A DNA stretch of 34,293 nucleotides from an uncultured Collinsella sp. (lineage in GTDB: Bacteria; Actinomycetota; Coriobacteriia; Coriobacteriales; Coriobacteriaceae), in contig CABSNF010000012.1 in the NCBI GenBank assembly GCA_902478995.1, forward strand, positions 1-34,293. Reading direction: 5' to 3'. This document shows, piece by piece, positions 1-9,900 of this stretch; the first letter of the stretch is position 1; every line of letters starts with the position of its first letter. Both the position numbers and the translations under genes were made by a program. The notes under the pieces were generated by a model. The model saw nothing but the letters and a program-made list of their open reading frames with translations. It was not told where the DNA came from and did not search any database.

Positions 1-8
1 TTCTAGCT

Positions 9-41
9 TCGTCGGCAGCGTCAGATGTGTATAAGAGACAG
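9..41 (+). other. Nextera transposase adapter (sequencing artefact)
   Basis: Bases 9-41 match the Illumina Nextera read-1 adapter exactly; the 19-base mosaic end AGATGTGTATAAGAGACAG lies at 23-41. This is untrimmed library sequence, not genomic DNA. Bases 1-8 are of unknown origin and should be distrusted as well. The adapter adds a false LSLIHI tail to the minus-strand gene that runs into it, and a false MYKRQ start to a plus-strand frame. Confidence 0.97.
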
Positions 42-2174
42 CTTCAGCTGCTCCTTCTGCTCCTGCGTGCCGCCTGCATTGTAGGCGGAATCGATGTAGT
101 CGTTCAGGAGCTTCTTGAACTCGGAGACAGTGAAATCAGCCTGAGTGTCATCAGCGCTGTAATCGAATATGGTTACCTCGGAATCGGTGTTCTTACCGCT
201 ACCTGTTGCAATACCGACGGCGACCGTAGCGGAATCAACGATGTTGAGATAGTGCCCGCACTCCTTGTAGATGCTGTTGTAGTTCTGATAGATGTAATAG
301 GCATCATATCGGTGGCTACCGAGGTCGTCGCCATACTGCGCGACGTACTTATCGAATGCCTCCTTCTCCTGGGTGTAGAGACCGGTGTAGGGCCAGCCTA
401 GGGTGTCCTCAGTCTCGCCGCCGGTATATGCGCCACCACCGCCGGCAAGATTTTCCCCGTTGTCGAAATAGCAGTTCGAGTGTCCCCAGATGTTCGATGA
501 ATATGATGCATTAAGGGCGGCTGCCGCAGTCATGCGAAGGCTGACGCTGAGCGCCGACTGGCCGTTCGCCTTGCGGAGGTTGTTCTGGGTGTCGAGGTAG
601 GTCAGGGCGTTGCGCATCTGCTCCAAGGAAAGCGGATTGGTGTCGCGAGACATGTCTTGATCGACGTACTGGTCATACCATTCGGCCTTGTCATCGACAC
701 CGGTCAACGTCGATACGGCGTCCTGGGCGTTCTTTTTCTGCGTGGCTGTGAACTGGCTGCCAGTGCTGATATAGGCCATAAAGCCAACGATACCCCGATT
801 GATAACATCTTGGTCAACAGTCATGTTGGCCTTCAGCTGGGTAATCTGCTGATTGAGCTTCTCGACTTCGGCGTTCGCAGTGTCGCGGGCGTTCTCCGCA
901 GCAGTGACGTCAGCGCTGGCGGCATCGTAGGCATCCTGCTTCTGCTGACGCTCCTCAACGAGCCTATCGTACTCTGCCTTCTTGTCGGCCTCGGTCTTCT
1001 GAGCCTGCTCGTATGCGTCCTTGGCGGTTGCGTACTTGCCGGTCGCATCGCTGAGCTTCGCGTTCGCCTCGTCGTATGCAGTCTGCGCGGAGGCTAAAGC
1101 AGTATTAGCGGAGTTGACACGCTCCTGAGCAGCAGGAACGGCGGCCTGGGCATTTTTGAGATTCGACTGTGCAGTAGCGTCGGCGGCAGTCGCGGCGTCA
1201 AGGGCGCTCTTCGCGGTAGCAAGCTCGTTGGCAGCGGTATTCTTGGCGGCCTCGAGCGCACCCAGATTGACACCCGTGCCAGAAGTAGCGGCATCGAGCG
1301 CAGCCTGCGCCTGATCCAGCTTCTGCTGGGCGTTGTCACGTGCGGCGGTTGCGGTGGCGAGGGCGGCGGCGGTCTGCTTTTTCTTTGCCTGAGCGGACGT
1401 CAGAGCAGACTCGGCATCGTTCTTTGCCTTCTCGGCATTGGAAAGAGCCGTCTTGGCGGCATCGAGCTCACCCTCGGCAGTCTTCACATCGGCGTTCGCT
1501 GCATCGAGTTTTGCCTGCGCGTCCTCGACGGCCTTCTTGGCGGCCTCGTACCCATCCATGGCCTGGAGCTTGGCCTTGGCGTCATCGAGGGCTTTCTTGG
1601 CTTCATCGCGCTTTGTCTCGGCATCCTTAAGCGCCTGGGTCTTGTCATTGACGCTCTTGTTGGCCTGATCGAGCTGATCGTTCAGGTCGCCCAGCTTCTT
1701 TTGCTGTTGCTCGGCCTTGTCGACGGCCGCCTTAAGCTCGTCGATCTTCTCCTGAAGCGCGGCGACTTCTGCCGCGTTCTGCTCGGCCGTATTGTCGCTC
1801 AGGGCCTTTGCAGCATGGTCTCTTTGCTGCTGGGCCTGCTTTTGAGACTGACCCGCCGCGTCGGCCTTCTTCTGAGCCGCATCGTAAGCGGCCTGAGCGT
1901 CCTTGAGCTGCTTTGCCGACTCCTCGGCCAGCTGGGCAGCCGTCTTTACGACCGCCTGGTTACCGGCGACAACGGTGTTTTCTACAGAACTACCCCCCCC
2001 CTGAACGGAATCGCCGTTATCGGTTGACGGTGCAGCAATTGCCGCCAGCGGCGACATGAGCGGCTGAGCGATGAGGCCCGCCGTCAAAACGGTTGCGACG
2101 GCGCGGTTGGCAACGCCTTTGACGTTGACGGTCTTGGCCCGAGGCTCAAAGTGCTGCGGGCTATAGTTTGCCAT
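42..2174 (-). CDS. Secreted coiled-coil protein with C-terminal CAP (SCP-like) domain, 3'-truncated
   Basis: The 711 genuine residues stop at the adapter, so the C-terminus is missing. Residues 1-48 form a long signal peptide: basic start, hydrophobic stretch near 25-47, Ala-rich cleavage region. Residues about 75-450 are a very Ala/Lys/Asp/Glu-rich heptad region predicted as a long coiled coil. Residues about 516-670 are a CAP domain with the expected His565 in WGHS, Glu574 in GENLA and His641 in GHYLNI. CAP proteins of this bacterial type are surface or secreted proteins of uncertain biochemical role; the stalk suggests that the domain is held away from the cell wall. An LPXTG or other anchor could lie in the lost part. 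The ATG follows a GGGAGAAA ribosome-binding site. The gene is divergent from the DUF389 gene. Confidence 0.85.
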
Positions 2175-2480
2175 GGCTTTCTCCCTTTGACACGGATGGT
2201 ATACATACGCGTTAAATTGTAGGAGCCGATTTTTGAATTCTGTTGCGCAACATTGGCGACCGTCTGATCTTTTGAAACTGATACCTCATGACATCACAAT
2301 TTCGACACATATGAGGGAGTTCGTGAATCATATTTTCGTGAGGTGGCATCCGCTTTGCCATGTACGCTTGTTCTTACGTCATCCGCCCCGCCAGCCGGCA
2401 TCCAACTAGCGCCCTGCCCGCCTCGGTGTAGAGTAAGACCGACGGGCGGGATACGCGGCCCGTGCCAGAACGAGGTAAAT
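2175..2480. promoter_or_regulatory. Divergent intergenic region between CAP-protein and DUF389 genes
   Basis: This 306-base gap must hold both divergent promoters. It contains a perfect 12-base palindrome, TGTTGCGCAACA, at 2241-2252, a plausible dimeric-regulator site. It also contains a 5'-UTR hairpin at about 2417-2450, where CCCGCC and TCGGT pair with ACCGA and GGCGGG, ending 30 bases before the DUF389 start. I see no convincing small gene in it. Confidence 0.4.
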
Positions 2481-3620
2481 ATGAAACTCGATAAAAAACA
2501 GCTCAAGCGACTGCGTGAGCGCCATCACCGGCGCCATGGCATCCGTCCCGCCCACAGCGAAGTCATGGAGAACGCCGGCCGCTTCCTGAGGCGCGCATTC
2601 AACATTCGCGAGGGTCGCGCACCCTATCACGTGATTCGCAGGCGCTTTGTAAACGGGGCGCGCCTGACCGGCTCTCACCTGTGCATCCTCATCATCGCCA
2701 TGCTCATCGCGAGCATCGGCCTCGATATCGATTCGGACATCGCCATCGTGGGCGCCATGCTCATCTGCCCGCTCATGGGCTCGGTCCTTGCCATGGCATA
2801 CGGCATCGCCACGCTCGACCGCGAGATTACCGTCGAGGCCGTCGCGGGCTTGGCTCTACAGATGGCCTTTTGCCTGGTCACGTCCACGCTGTATTTTAAG
2901 CTCTCGCCCCTTGGCACCGCCACGGCCGCCATCGTCGACAACTCGACGCCCACCGTGTGGGACCTTGCCGTCGCGCTCGCGGGCGGCTTTGCGGGCGGCC
3001 TGGGCAACTCGCGCGACCAGGAGCCCTCGACGCTCATCGCCGGCGTGGCGGTGGCGACCGCGCTCATGCCGCCCCTGTGCGCGGCGGGCTACGGCATCGC
3101 CATCGCGAGCGGGTCGCTATTCCTCTCGGCCCTCTACGAGTTTGGCATCAACGTCGTCTTTATCGCGCTGGCGGCCGAAGCCGTGCTGCTTATCTTGCGC
3201 GTGCCGCTCAAGCGTGACCTGAACGGCGACGGCATTGTGACCGCCGAGGAAAAAGCCGAGGTCGATGAGCTGTCACACAAGGTGCGCCGTCGCATCATCG
3301 TGGGCACGGTAATCTTTGCCATCCCCTGCATCGTTATGACCGCGGGGTCCGTTGGCTCGGCGCAGGCCGGCGTGCAGGACGGCTACGGCGTCACCGAAAC
3401 CACGCGCGAACTTGCCGCGGTGCTGCCGGGCTTTAAAGATTACACCGTCGCCGTCGAGACCTCGGCAACCGAAGGCGACGAGAAGGGCATCGTCGAGCGC
3501 GAGATTGTCGCCCACGTGACGACGGATGAGGCGCTTGGGGCACACGACCGCCATGTCGCCCGCAAGCTCATCGACCTCAACGTGCCCGAACTCGATCGCG
3601 TGGAGTTTGACGTGAAGTGA
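2481..3620 (+). CDS. DUF389 family membrane protein with EF-hand-like loop
   Basis: This 379-residue protein starts at the ATG preceded by CGAGGT. An upstream in-frame start at 2343 would add 46 Arg/Pro/Cys-rich residues with no ribosome-binding site and is rejected. The basic N-terminus (1-60) is followed by the DUF389 membrane core: helices near 64-84, 88-110, 118-138, 158-176, 183-210 and 218-240, with the family's GAMLICPLMG (91-100) and NSRDQEPSTLIAGVAVATALMPP region. A charged loop then carries a full EF-hand consensus at 246-257 (Asp246, Asn248, Asp250, Gly251, Val253, Glu257). One more helix lies at about 272-292, followed by a soluble tail to 379. The function of DUF389 proteins is unknown; transport has been proposed but not shown. 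The calcium-loop reading is from motif only. Confidence 0.9.
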   Translation: MKLDKKQLKRLRERHHRRHGIRPAHSEVMENAGRFLRRAFNIREGRAPYHVIRRRFVNGARLTGSHLCILIIAMLIASIGLDIDSDIAIVGAMLICPLMGSVLAMAYGIATLDREITVEAVAGLALQMAFCLVTSTLYFKLSPLGTATAAIVDNSTPTVWDLAVALAGGFAGGLGNSRDQEPSTLIAGVAVATALMPPLCAAGYGIAIASGSLFLSALYEFGINVVFIALAAEAVLLILRVPLKRDLNGDGIVTAEEKAEVDELSHKVRRRIIVGTVIFAIPCIVMTAGSVGSAQAGVQDGYGVTETTRELAAVLPGFKDYTVAVETSATEGDEKGIVEREIVAHVTTDEALGAHDRHVARKLIDLNVPELDRVEFDVK

Positions 3621-3689
3621 TGCGGGACGCGAGGTGGGCCCGGCGCGAGCGCGCGCAACCACGGGGCACAGGCACAGCCAAGCGCAGCG

Positions 3690-5426
3690 CTATAGCTCGT
3701 ACTTGTACACGCGGTAGATGTACTTCTCGGCTTCCATCTCGTAGGTGGCGATGGGCAGTCCATAGCGGTCGTACTCGGTGAAGGTCTTGGCCTGGCCCGA
3801 TGCCACGAGCATACTATTCGAATCGCCGACGCGCTGCGCGCTGCTTACGTAGCCCGAGAACGGCACTGCGATCTGGTCCACAAGCTCGTAGGTGCGCGCG
3901 GTCTCGTCCACCGTAAAGATGCGCCCAAACGAATGCGTTCCCTTACTGCAGTCGATCACCACCGCGACGCCCAGCTTGCCCCAGTCGAACTTGGGATAGC
4001 TCTCGGCCGCACCAAAGTTGTTGTCGTACAGCAGCACCTGGTAGCGACCGGTCGCGGCCGTCTCGTCGTTTGGCAGATAGGTCACACTGTGCTGGCCTGC
4101 GTTGAGCGAAAAATCGCCTTGGGCCTGCAGCAACTTGTCCTCAAAGCCCGAGCCGGCCCAAAACTCCGGCGAGCCCATAAGCCAATCGACCGTAGTCGTG
4201 CCGTAGATATCCGTGAGCTTGATGACCGTCGAGGTCTCGCGCGAGCTGAGCAGAACGGTGCCGCCGCCGAGCCACTGAATCGTGTTGATATGAATCCAAT
4301 CCAGGTCGCCGTCCGAGGCCACCTTGGCGCTTGCCTTGAGATTGGGGAATATGTCGCCCAGATCCACAACAAGGGAAACATCACCAGTGGTCACGTCGAT
4401 CTTGATGATGAGGTCCTCGACGTTAACGCGACCGTCCTTGCCTTTATCGGCCGCCGCGCGGTCGACGTCCAAGTCGGCTTCGGAGCCGGCGCGACTCGCC
4501 AGCACCAGCAGGTTGCCGTCATCGCCGAAAGCGTAGTCGTGGTGCAGCTCGTAGGCACCCGTACTCCAGACGTTTATCACCTGGCCGATGGCGTTGATCT
4601 GGGCCATCTTGGTCGTCGAAACGCTCATGATCATGCTGCCGTCGCCCGGAAACAGCAGGCGATGGCTGCGGTAGCCGATAATGGGCACCTCGCCGCGAAT
4701 CTGACCCGCGTTGTCGTAGAGGTACATAAAGTCGAGCTTTGACGAATCGTTGCCCAAAATAGTAAAGAGGCCATCGGCAAGCGGCGTATTGGACTCCCCC
4801 GCCGCGGCGGCGAGCCGCTCTTCTTCCTCGCCCTTGAGCGCGGGCGTCTCGATCGTGAACGTCGAAATGCGGCTGGTGCCATCTTGTGCCGTGCAGGTGA
4901 GGGTCACCTTGTTTTTGTGGTTGGGAATGAGGCCGATGACCTTGAACTCGTGATCCGTCGCCGGCGCGTCGCCGCCGCGGGGCGTGCGGGAAAACGCAGC
5001 GACCTTGGGCGCGTCACCGGTCTTTTTGCGACCGGCGACCTTGTAGGAGACGGTTACGGGATCCGCCGTTGCAAAGCGAACGTAGCAGCTCAGGGTATCG
5101 GTGCCAAAGGGGTCCTGTGCGACAAACGGAGCGGCCTCGCTGTAGCCGCCGGCAGCGTACTCGGCATCGAGCCGCTCCTTGATGGCCGCCTGCTTCTCGA
5201 CGTTGAAGGTCGCAACAATCTGCTTGTGGAGCTTCTTTTGCTCGTCGGTGAGCTCGTTGTTCGCAGTAGATGCGTCGCCCGCACCGGCCCCGCCGACCGA
5301 GCAGCCCATGAGCCCTGTCCCGGCAAGTGCCAGCGTGCCCGCCGCGCCCGCAAGAGCCGCTCGACGCGAGAACAGTCTGCTGTCCTTGTCACTCAATTCC
5401 ATATCGTTGCCGCCTTTGAATGCCAC
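3690..5426 (-). CDS. Aryl-sulfate sulfotransferase (ASST family) lipoprotein
   Basis: This 578-residue protein resembles bacterial PAPS-independent arylsulfotransferases, which move sulfate from one phenolic ester to another phenol. Residues 21-22 are a twin arginine (SRR), followed by an Ala/Gly hydrophobic stretch and a lipobox-like LMGC with Cys42, so it is probably exported by Tat and lipid-anchored. An N-terminal beta domain (about 100-195) precedes a beta-propeller. The family's active-site residues appear present: His295/His296 (ELHHDY), His379 (DWIHINTIQ), Arg396 (LLSSRETS) and His446 (AGQHSV), the last matching the transiently sulfated histidine. The GTG start at 5426 has GAAGGA eight bases upstream; an ATG at 5402 is a weaker alternative. 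In a gut setting the substrates could be host or dietary phenolic sulfates (inference). Confidence 0.85.
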   Translation of the reverse strand: MAFKGGNDMELSDKDSRLFSRRAALAGAAGTLALAGTGLMGCSVGGAGAGDASTANNELTDEQKKLHKQIVATFNVEKQAAIKERLDAEYAAGGYSEAAPFVAQDPFGTDTLSCYVRFATADPVTVSYKVAGRKKTGDAPKVAAFSRTPRGGDAPATDHEFKVIGLIPNHKNKVTLTCTAQDGTSRISTFTIETPALKGEEEERLAAAAGESNTPLADGLFTILGNDSSKLDFMYLYDNAGQIRGEVPIIGYRSHRLLFPGDGSMIMSVSTTKMAQINAIGQVINVWSTGAYELHHDYAFGDDGNLLVLASRAGSEADLDVDRAAADKGKDGRVNVEDLIIKIDVTTGDVSLVVDLGDIFPNLKASAKVASDGDLDWIHINTIQWLGGGTVLLSSRETSTVIKLTDIYGTTTVDWLMGSPEFWAGSGFEDKLLQAQGDFSLNAGQHSVTYLPNDETAATGRYQVLLYDNNFGAAESYPKFDWGKLGVAVVIDCSKGTHSFGRIFTVDETARTYELVDQIAVPFSGYVSSAQRVGDSNSMLVASGQAKTFTEYDRYGLPIATYEMEAEKYIYRVYKYEL

Positions 5427-5553
5427 CGTCGTTTTCCTTCATACATCAGGGAGCTTGCCCGTCTCTATCCCAATATGGCTCAGAGCTTAACAAGCACCCC
5501 TTAAGGCTAGCTTAGGCTCGCGGCAGCCGGAGCTGTTAGCCGCAAGACGCACA

Positions 5554-5592
5554 GGGGACGGAGAATGCGATGATCCGCTTTCCTCCGTCCCC
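5554..5592 (-). terminator. Hairpin downstream of the 3-hydroxyacyl-CoA dehydrogenase gene
   Basis: GGGGACGGAG at 5554-5563 pairs perfectly with CTCCGTCCCC at 5583-5592 just beyond the minus-strand stop at 5606. There is no clear U-run after it on the minus strand, so a terminator role is likely but not certain. An overlapping alternative stem, GATCCG/CGGATC (5572-5600), is followed by T6 on the plus strand. Confidence 0.45.
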
Positions 5593-5605
5593 GACGGATC
5601 ATTTT

Positions 5606-6565
5606 TTAGTACTTGAAGAAGCCCTCGCCCGAGCTTTCGCCCAGCTTGCCTTCGTCGAGCATCTGCTTGAGGACGGATGCCATGGCCTTAAAGTTGTAGG
5701 GCATCATCATCTTTTTGAGCAACGGGCTCACCAGGCCCGGCACCTTCTGATACTGCACAACGATGTTGTAGGCCGTCTGGATGCCCACCGTGTCGAACAC
5801 GCGGAACGGACCTTTGGGCGCGCCAGTGCCGCGCGTCCATGCGAGGTCGATGCTCTTGGGGTCACTCACGCCCGAGACATACAGGTCAAGGCCCGAAAGC
5901 AGCCATGGCACCAGCATGGAATTGAGCAGATAGCCGTTCTTTTCCTTGTTGACGGGCAGGGCAAGCATGCGAATGTCGTTGGCGAAGTCGACGAGCTCGT
6001 CGAAGTAGCGCTTGTCGGTTTGGTCCTGCGCCATGACCTCGGTCATGTTGTTCTTCCAGATGGAATTGGCAAAGTGCAGCGACAGGTACTTCTCGGGGCG
6101 GCCGGTGTACTTGGCAAAGGTGCTCGGTAGCAGCGTGGAGGAGTTCGTCACGATGACGGTCTTTTGCGGGAGAACCGGGGCGAGCTTCTTGTAGAAGTCG
6201 ATCTTTGCCTGGGTGTCCTCGGCCATAGACTCGATGACCAGGTCGGCGTCGGCCACGGCCTTGGCAATATCGAGCTCCAGCTTGAGCGTGGAGTAGGCAC
6301 GCTCGACGGCGGCAAGCGCAGCGTCCTTGTCGAAGGGCTGGTCGCTATCGGCGATACCGGCGCACCACTCGTCCGTGCCGTCCGCCATGCCCTCGATAGC
6401 CGCGATATACTCCTCGCGCACACGATCGATCTTGGGCTGGGTGCGGCCGATGCTGCCCTCGCTGCGCAGCCAGATCGTTACATCAAAGCCGCAGTAGGCA
6501 GCCTGAAAGGCAATCTGGCTTCCCAGCACGCCGCCGCCGGCAACGCAAACGGTCTTGTAGCTCAT
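5606..6565 (-). CDS. 3-hydroxyacyl-CoA dehydrogenase family protein
   Basis: This 319-residue protein is a stand-alone NAD-dependent 3-hydroxyacyl-CoA dehydrogenase of the Hbd/FadB-NAD type (usually about 280-320 residues), which oxidises or reduces 3-hydroxyacyl-CoA. The Rossmann motif GGGVLG is at 10-15. Catalytic positions match the family spacing: Ser143 in TNSSTL, His164 in LSLHFANS, Glu176 and Asn215 in YLLNSMLVP. The C-terminal helical domain is present to the end. The usual HFFNP motif is HFANS here, so the substrate may be unusual. The ATG has AGAGGA upstream. It is a single-gene unit; the activase gene lies upstream on the same strand beyond a terminator. A role in butyrate or fatty-acid chemistry is inferred, since no thiolase or crotonase is in the window. 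Confidence 0.87.
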   Translation of the reverse strand: MSYKTVCVAGGGVLGSQIAFQAAYCGFDVTIWLRSEGSIGRTQPKIDRVREEYIAAIEGMADGTDEWCAGIADSDQPFDKDAALAAVERAYSTLKLELDIAKAVADADLVIESMAEDTQAKIDFYKKLAPVLPQKTVIVTNSSTLLPSTFAKYTGRPEKYLSLHFANSIWKNNMTEVMAQDQTDKRYFDELVDFANDIRMLALPVNKEKNGYLLNSMLVPWLLSGLDLYVSGVSDPKSIDLAWTRGTGAPKGPFRVFDTVGIQTAYNIVVQYQKVPGLVSPLLKKMMMPYNFKAMASVLKQMLDEGKLGESSGEGFFKY

Positions 6566-6734
6566 AGGGACGGTCCTCTCTTACGTAGTTCCATAGATGT
6601 GTATTTATTCAACCGTAAGGATGACGCACGCTGGGGGTGGGTTCTATAAACGGACGGTAATTTGCGGCAAACGGCTACATATGTTCATTATCTCAGGGTT
6701 CCGAGGGCGATTTTTGGTGCCACTGAGACGTCGT

Positions 6735-6865
6735 TTTCGGAAGTATGCGGCAAATTCCGGAACTCTCGAGCACACCCCGGTTTTCCGCCAATAAAACCGC
6801 AGGTACAGGGCTTGGATATATCCGGTGTGCTCGACCTATTCAGATTTTGCCGCATACTTCTGAAA
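6735..6865. repeat. 131-base nested imperfect inverted repeat
   Basis: Two 42-base arms (6735-6776 and 6824-6865) are inverted copies of each other. The outer 20 bases match with one difference, the middle 11 have diverged, and the inner 11 (TCGAGCACACC) match perfectly. Inside the 47-base loop a third stem, CGGTTTT (6778-6784) with AAAACCG (6793-6799), is nested. It could be a non-autonomous mobile repeat, a structured RNA or a cruciform. I do not recognise a named family. Confidence 0.7.
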
Positions 6866-6917
6866 TCTAAGTTCGCAAAGGGTGATAGTCGGGGCGTTTA
6901 CGCAACATATGTCCAGC

Positions 6918-6954
6918 AAAAACGGGTGGTAGCCGGTACGGCCACCACCCGTTT
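6918..6954 (-). terminator. Rho-independent terminator of the activase gene
   Basis: AAACGGGTGGT (6920-6930) pairs perfectly with ACCACCCGTTT (6944-6954). Read on the minus strand, the stem is followed by TTTTTGC, about 30 bases after the activase stop codon. Confidence 0.85.
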
Positions 6955-6982
6955 ATCTCATATCTAGCCCATAGCAGGCAAG

Positions 6983-9900
6983 CTACTTCTTAATGCCGCG
7001 TCCCAGGCGCTCAGCGACCGACGCCACGGCACTCTCGTCGACCGAACCACAGCTCACGCAGCCATCATGGGCACGCATCTGGCCGGTGACCTCGTCCATC
7101 GCGAGCGGCGCCACCTTCTCGAGCTTAAAGCCCTTGCCGGCGCGCATGTTCTCCTTGGCCACGCTGATCATAAGCTTAATACGGTTGAGCTGGTTGACCT
7201 CGGACGCACCGGGGTCGTAGTCCACCGCGACGATGTTGCTCTCGGGGTGCTGACGGCGCAGCTCCTTGATCACGGCCTTGCCCACCACGTGGTTGGGCAG
7301 GCACGCGAAGGGCTGCGTGCAGATAATGTTGGGCGCGCCATGGTCAATCAGGTCGAGCATCTCGGCCGTGAGCAGCCAGCCTTCGCCCATGTTGTTGCAC
7401 ACCGAAAGCACCGTGCGGGCCTTGTCGGCCATGGTGCCGATGCGCTCGGGCGCCTCAAAGCGGCGGGACTTTTCGAGCATCTCTTCCACCGGCGTGCGCA
7501 TCCAGTCCACCAGCTTAATGAGCGCCTGCATACCAGCGCGCGTAGTGGCAGAGCTTCCCAGCTCGTCCTTCTGCAGCTCGGCGTTGCTCATGGAGTACAG
7601 GAAGAAGTCGAGCAGACCCGGTACTACGGCCTCGCAGCCCTCGCGCTCGATGACATCGACCACGTGGTTGTTGGCCGTGGGGTGGAACTTGACCAGGATC
7701 TCGCCGACCACGCCCACGCGCGGCTTGGTGCCCTCGCCCACAAGCGGCATGGTATCGAACGCACGGATGGCTTCGCGGCACAGCTTGGTGTAGTTGTGGC
7801 GGTTGAACTTGGGCGCCAGCTTGCGGGCTCGTGCCATGTACTCCTCGTAGAGCGCGTTGGCGGCACCGGGCGTGGCCTCGTACGGGCGGCAGCGATAGAG
7901 CATCTGCATCATCACGTCGCCAAAGAGTACCGCGTAGACTGCCTGTTTAAGCAGCGCCGGAGTAATCTTGAAGCCGGGGTTGTCCTCGCCGAGCGCCACA
8001 GCCGAAAGCGAGATTACCGGGATCTCGGGGTGGCCGCTCTCGCGCAGGGCCTTGCGGATGAGTGCGATGTAGTTGGTGGCGCGGCAGCCGCCGCCGGTCT
8101 GGCTGATAACCACGGCCGTCTTGGACAGGTCGTACCGGCCGCTCTCGATGGCCTCCATAATCTGGCCCGTTACCAGAATCGACGGGTAGCAAATGTCATT
8201 GTTCACATAGCGCAGGCCGGCCTCGACGGCGTCGTGATCGGTCGAGGGCAGGAGCTCCAAGTTGTAGCCGGCACCGCGGAACACCTCTTTGACCAGGTCA
8301 AAGTGGATCGGCGCCATCTGCGGGCACAGGATGGTGTAGCCCTCCTCGCGCATCTGCTCGGTAAAGGGCACCTTGGGCCACGCGGTCGAAGCGCTCTCGC
8401 GCTGGGCTTCGAACGTGTACTTGCGGCTCGCGAACGCGGGGACGTCCGTGGAGGGAGCCACCGGCGCAGCATCGCCCTGCTCGTAGGCCTCGCCCGCGGC
8501 CGTGGCCTCGGCCAAGCGCTCGGCCTCCTGGTCCTTGAGCGCCGCCATGAGCGAGCGAATACGGATGCGCGCGGCGCCCAAGTTGGACACCTCGTCGATC
8601 TTGAGCACGGTGTAGATCTTGCCGCTGGCCTCAAGGATTTCCTGCACCTGGTCGGTGGTCAGAGCATCCAGACCGCAGCCGAAGGAATTGAGCTGGATCA
8701 GGTCCAGGTCGTTGCGCATCGTCACAAAACGAGCGACGGCGTACAGGCGGCTGTGGTACATCCACTGGTCGACGACGCGAATCGGACGCTCGGGCTTCAC
8801 CAGGTGTGCAAGCGAATCCTCGGTAAAGACCGCAAAGCCAAAGCTCGAGATAAGCTCGGGCAGGGCGTGGTTGATCTCGGGGTCGTTGTGGTAGGGGCGG
8901 CCGGCGAGCACAATACCATGGCCACCGTGGTCCTCGACCCACTTAAGGGCCTCCTCACCCATGGTCTGAATATCCTCGTGGAAGCGCGCGTCGGCCTCGT
9001 AGGCGGCGTTGACGGCGGCATCGACCTCGGAGCGCGTGATTTTAGGACCGCGCACGCGACCGCGACCGGCCTCAGCATCGGCCACGCGGTCGACAGCGAG
9101 CACCTGATACAGGCGGTGCTTGAGCTCGGTTTTGTCGTGATAGGGCACAAACGGGTACAGGAACTCGATGTTCTGCTCACGGATCTCGTCGATATTAAGT
9201 GCCAACGCCGTGGGGTAGCTCATGACGATGGGGCAGTTATAGCAGTTACCAGCCGTCGGATCTTCCTTGCGCTCCCAGCGCACGCACGGCATCCAGATGA
9301 AGTCGACATCGCGGTCGATAAGGTTCATCACGTGGCCGTGGCTCATCTTGGCCGGGTAGCACACGCTCTCGGACGGCATGGACTCGATGCCCGCCTGGTA
9401 GGTCTTTTTGCTCGACTGGTCGGACAGCTGCACGCTAAAGCCCAGGCGCGTAAAGAACGCGTGCCAGAAGGGGTAGTTCTCGTACATGTTGAGTGCGCGC
9501 GGGATACCCACGGTGCCGCGCGGGGCCTCGTCGGGGCTCAGCACCTCGCGGTTAAAGAGCAGATCGTTTTTCTTTTTGAAGAGGTTGGGGGCCTCGGTCT
9601 TCTGCTTTTTGTGGCCGGCGCCCTTCTCGCAGCGGTTGCCGGTAATGAAGCGCCTGCCGCCGCCAAAGTCGTTGACGGTAAGCTGGCAGTTGTTGGAGCA
9701 ACGGCCGCAGCGGACATGCTTTTGCGTCACGGTGAGGTGCGCGATGTCCTCGGCCGAGAGGATGGTCGAGGTGCCGTCGGCGCCGGCGCGATCGCGGGCG
9801 AGCAGGGCCGCACCGTAGGCGCCCATGCAGCCGGCGATGTCGGGGCGCACGGCATGAACGCCCGTGAGCTGCTCAAACGCGCGCAGCGTGGCATCGGACA

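Larger units (their letters stand above)
6566..6982. other. 417-base intergenic region with nested inverted repeat and terminator
   Basis: No credible gene is seen. The gap holds the promoter side of the dehydrogenase gene (near 6566-6660), a nested imperfect palindrome at 6735-6865, and the activase terminator at 6918-6954. Two short frames of 65 and 101 codons cross it but have no ribosome-binding site or recognisable product. Confidence 0.5.

Noticed and set aside
27..401. Plus-strand frame starting MYKRQ
   Set aside because: The start lies in the Nextera adapter, and the rest is antisense to the CAP-domain gene.
6597..6967. Two plus-strand frames (65 and 101 codons) in the 417-base gap
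   Set aside because: They cross the nested inverted repeat, have no ribosome-binding site, and their products resemble nothing known to me.
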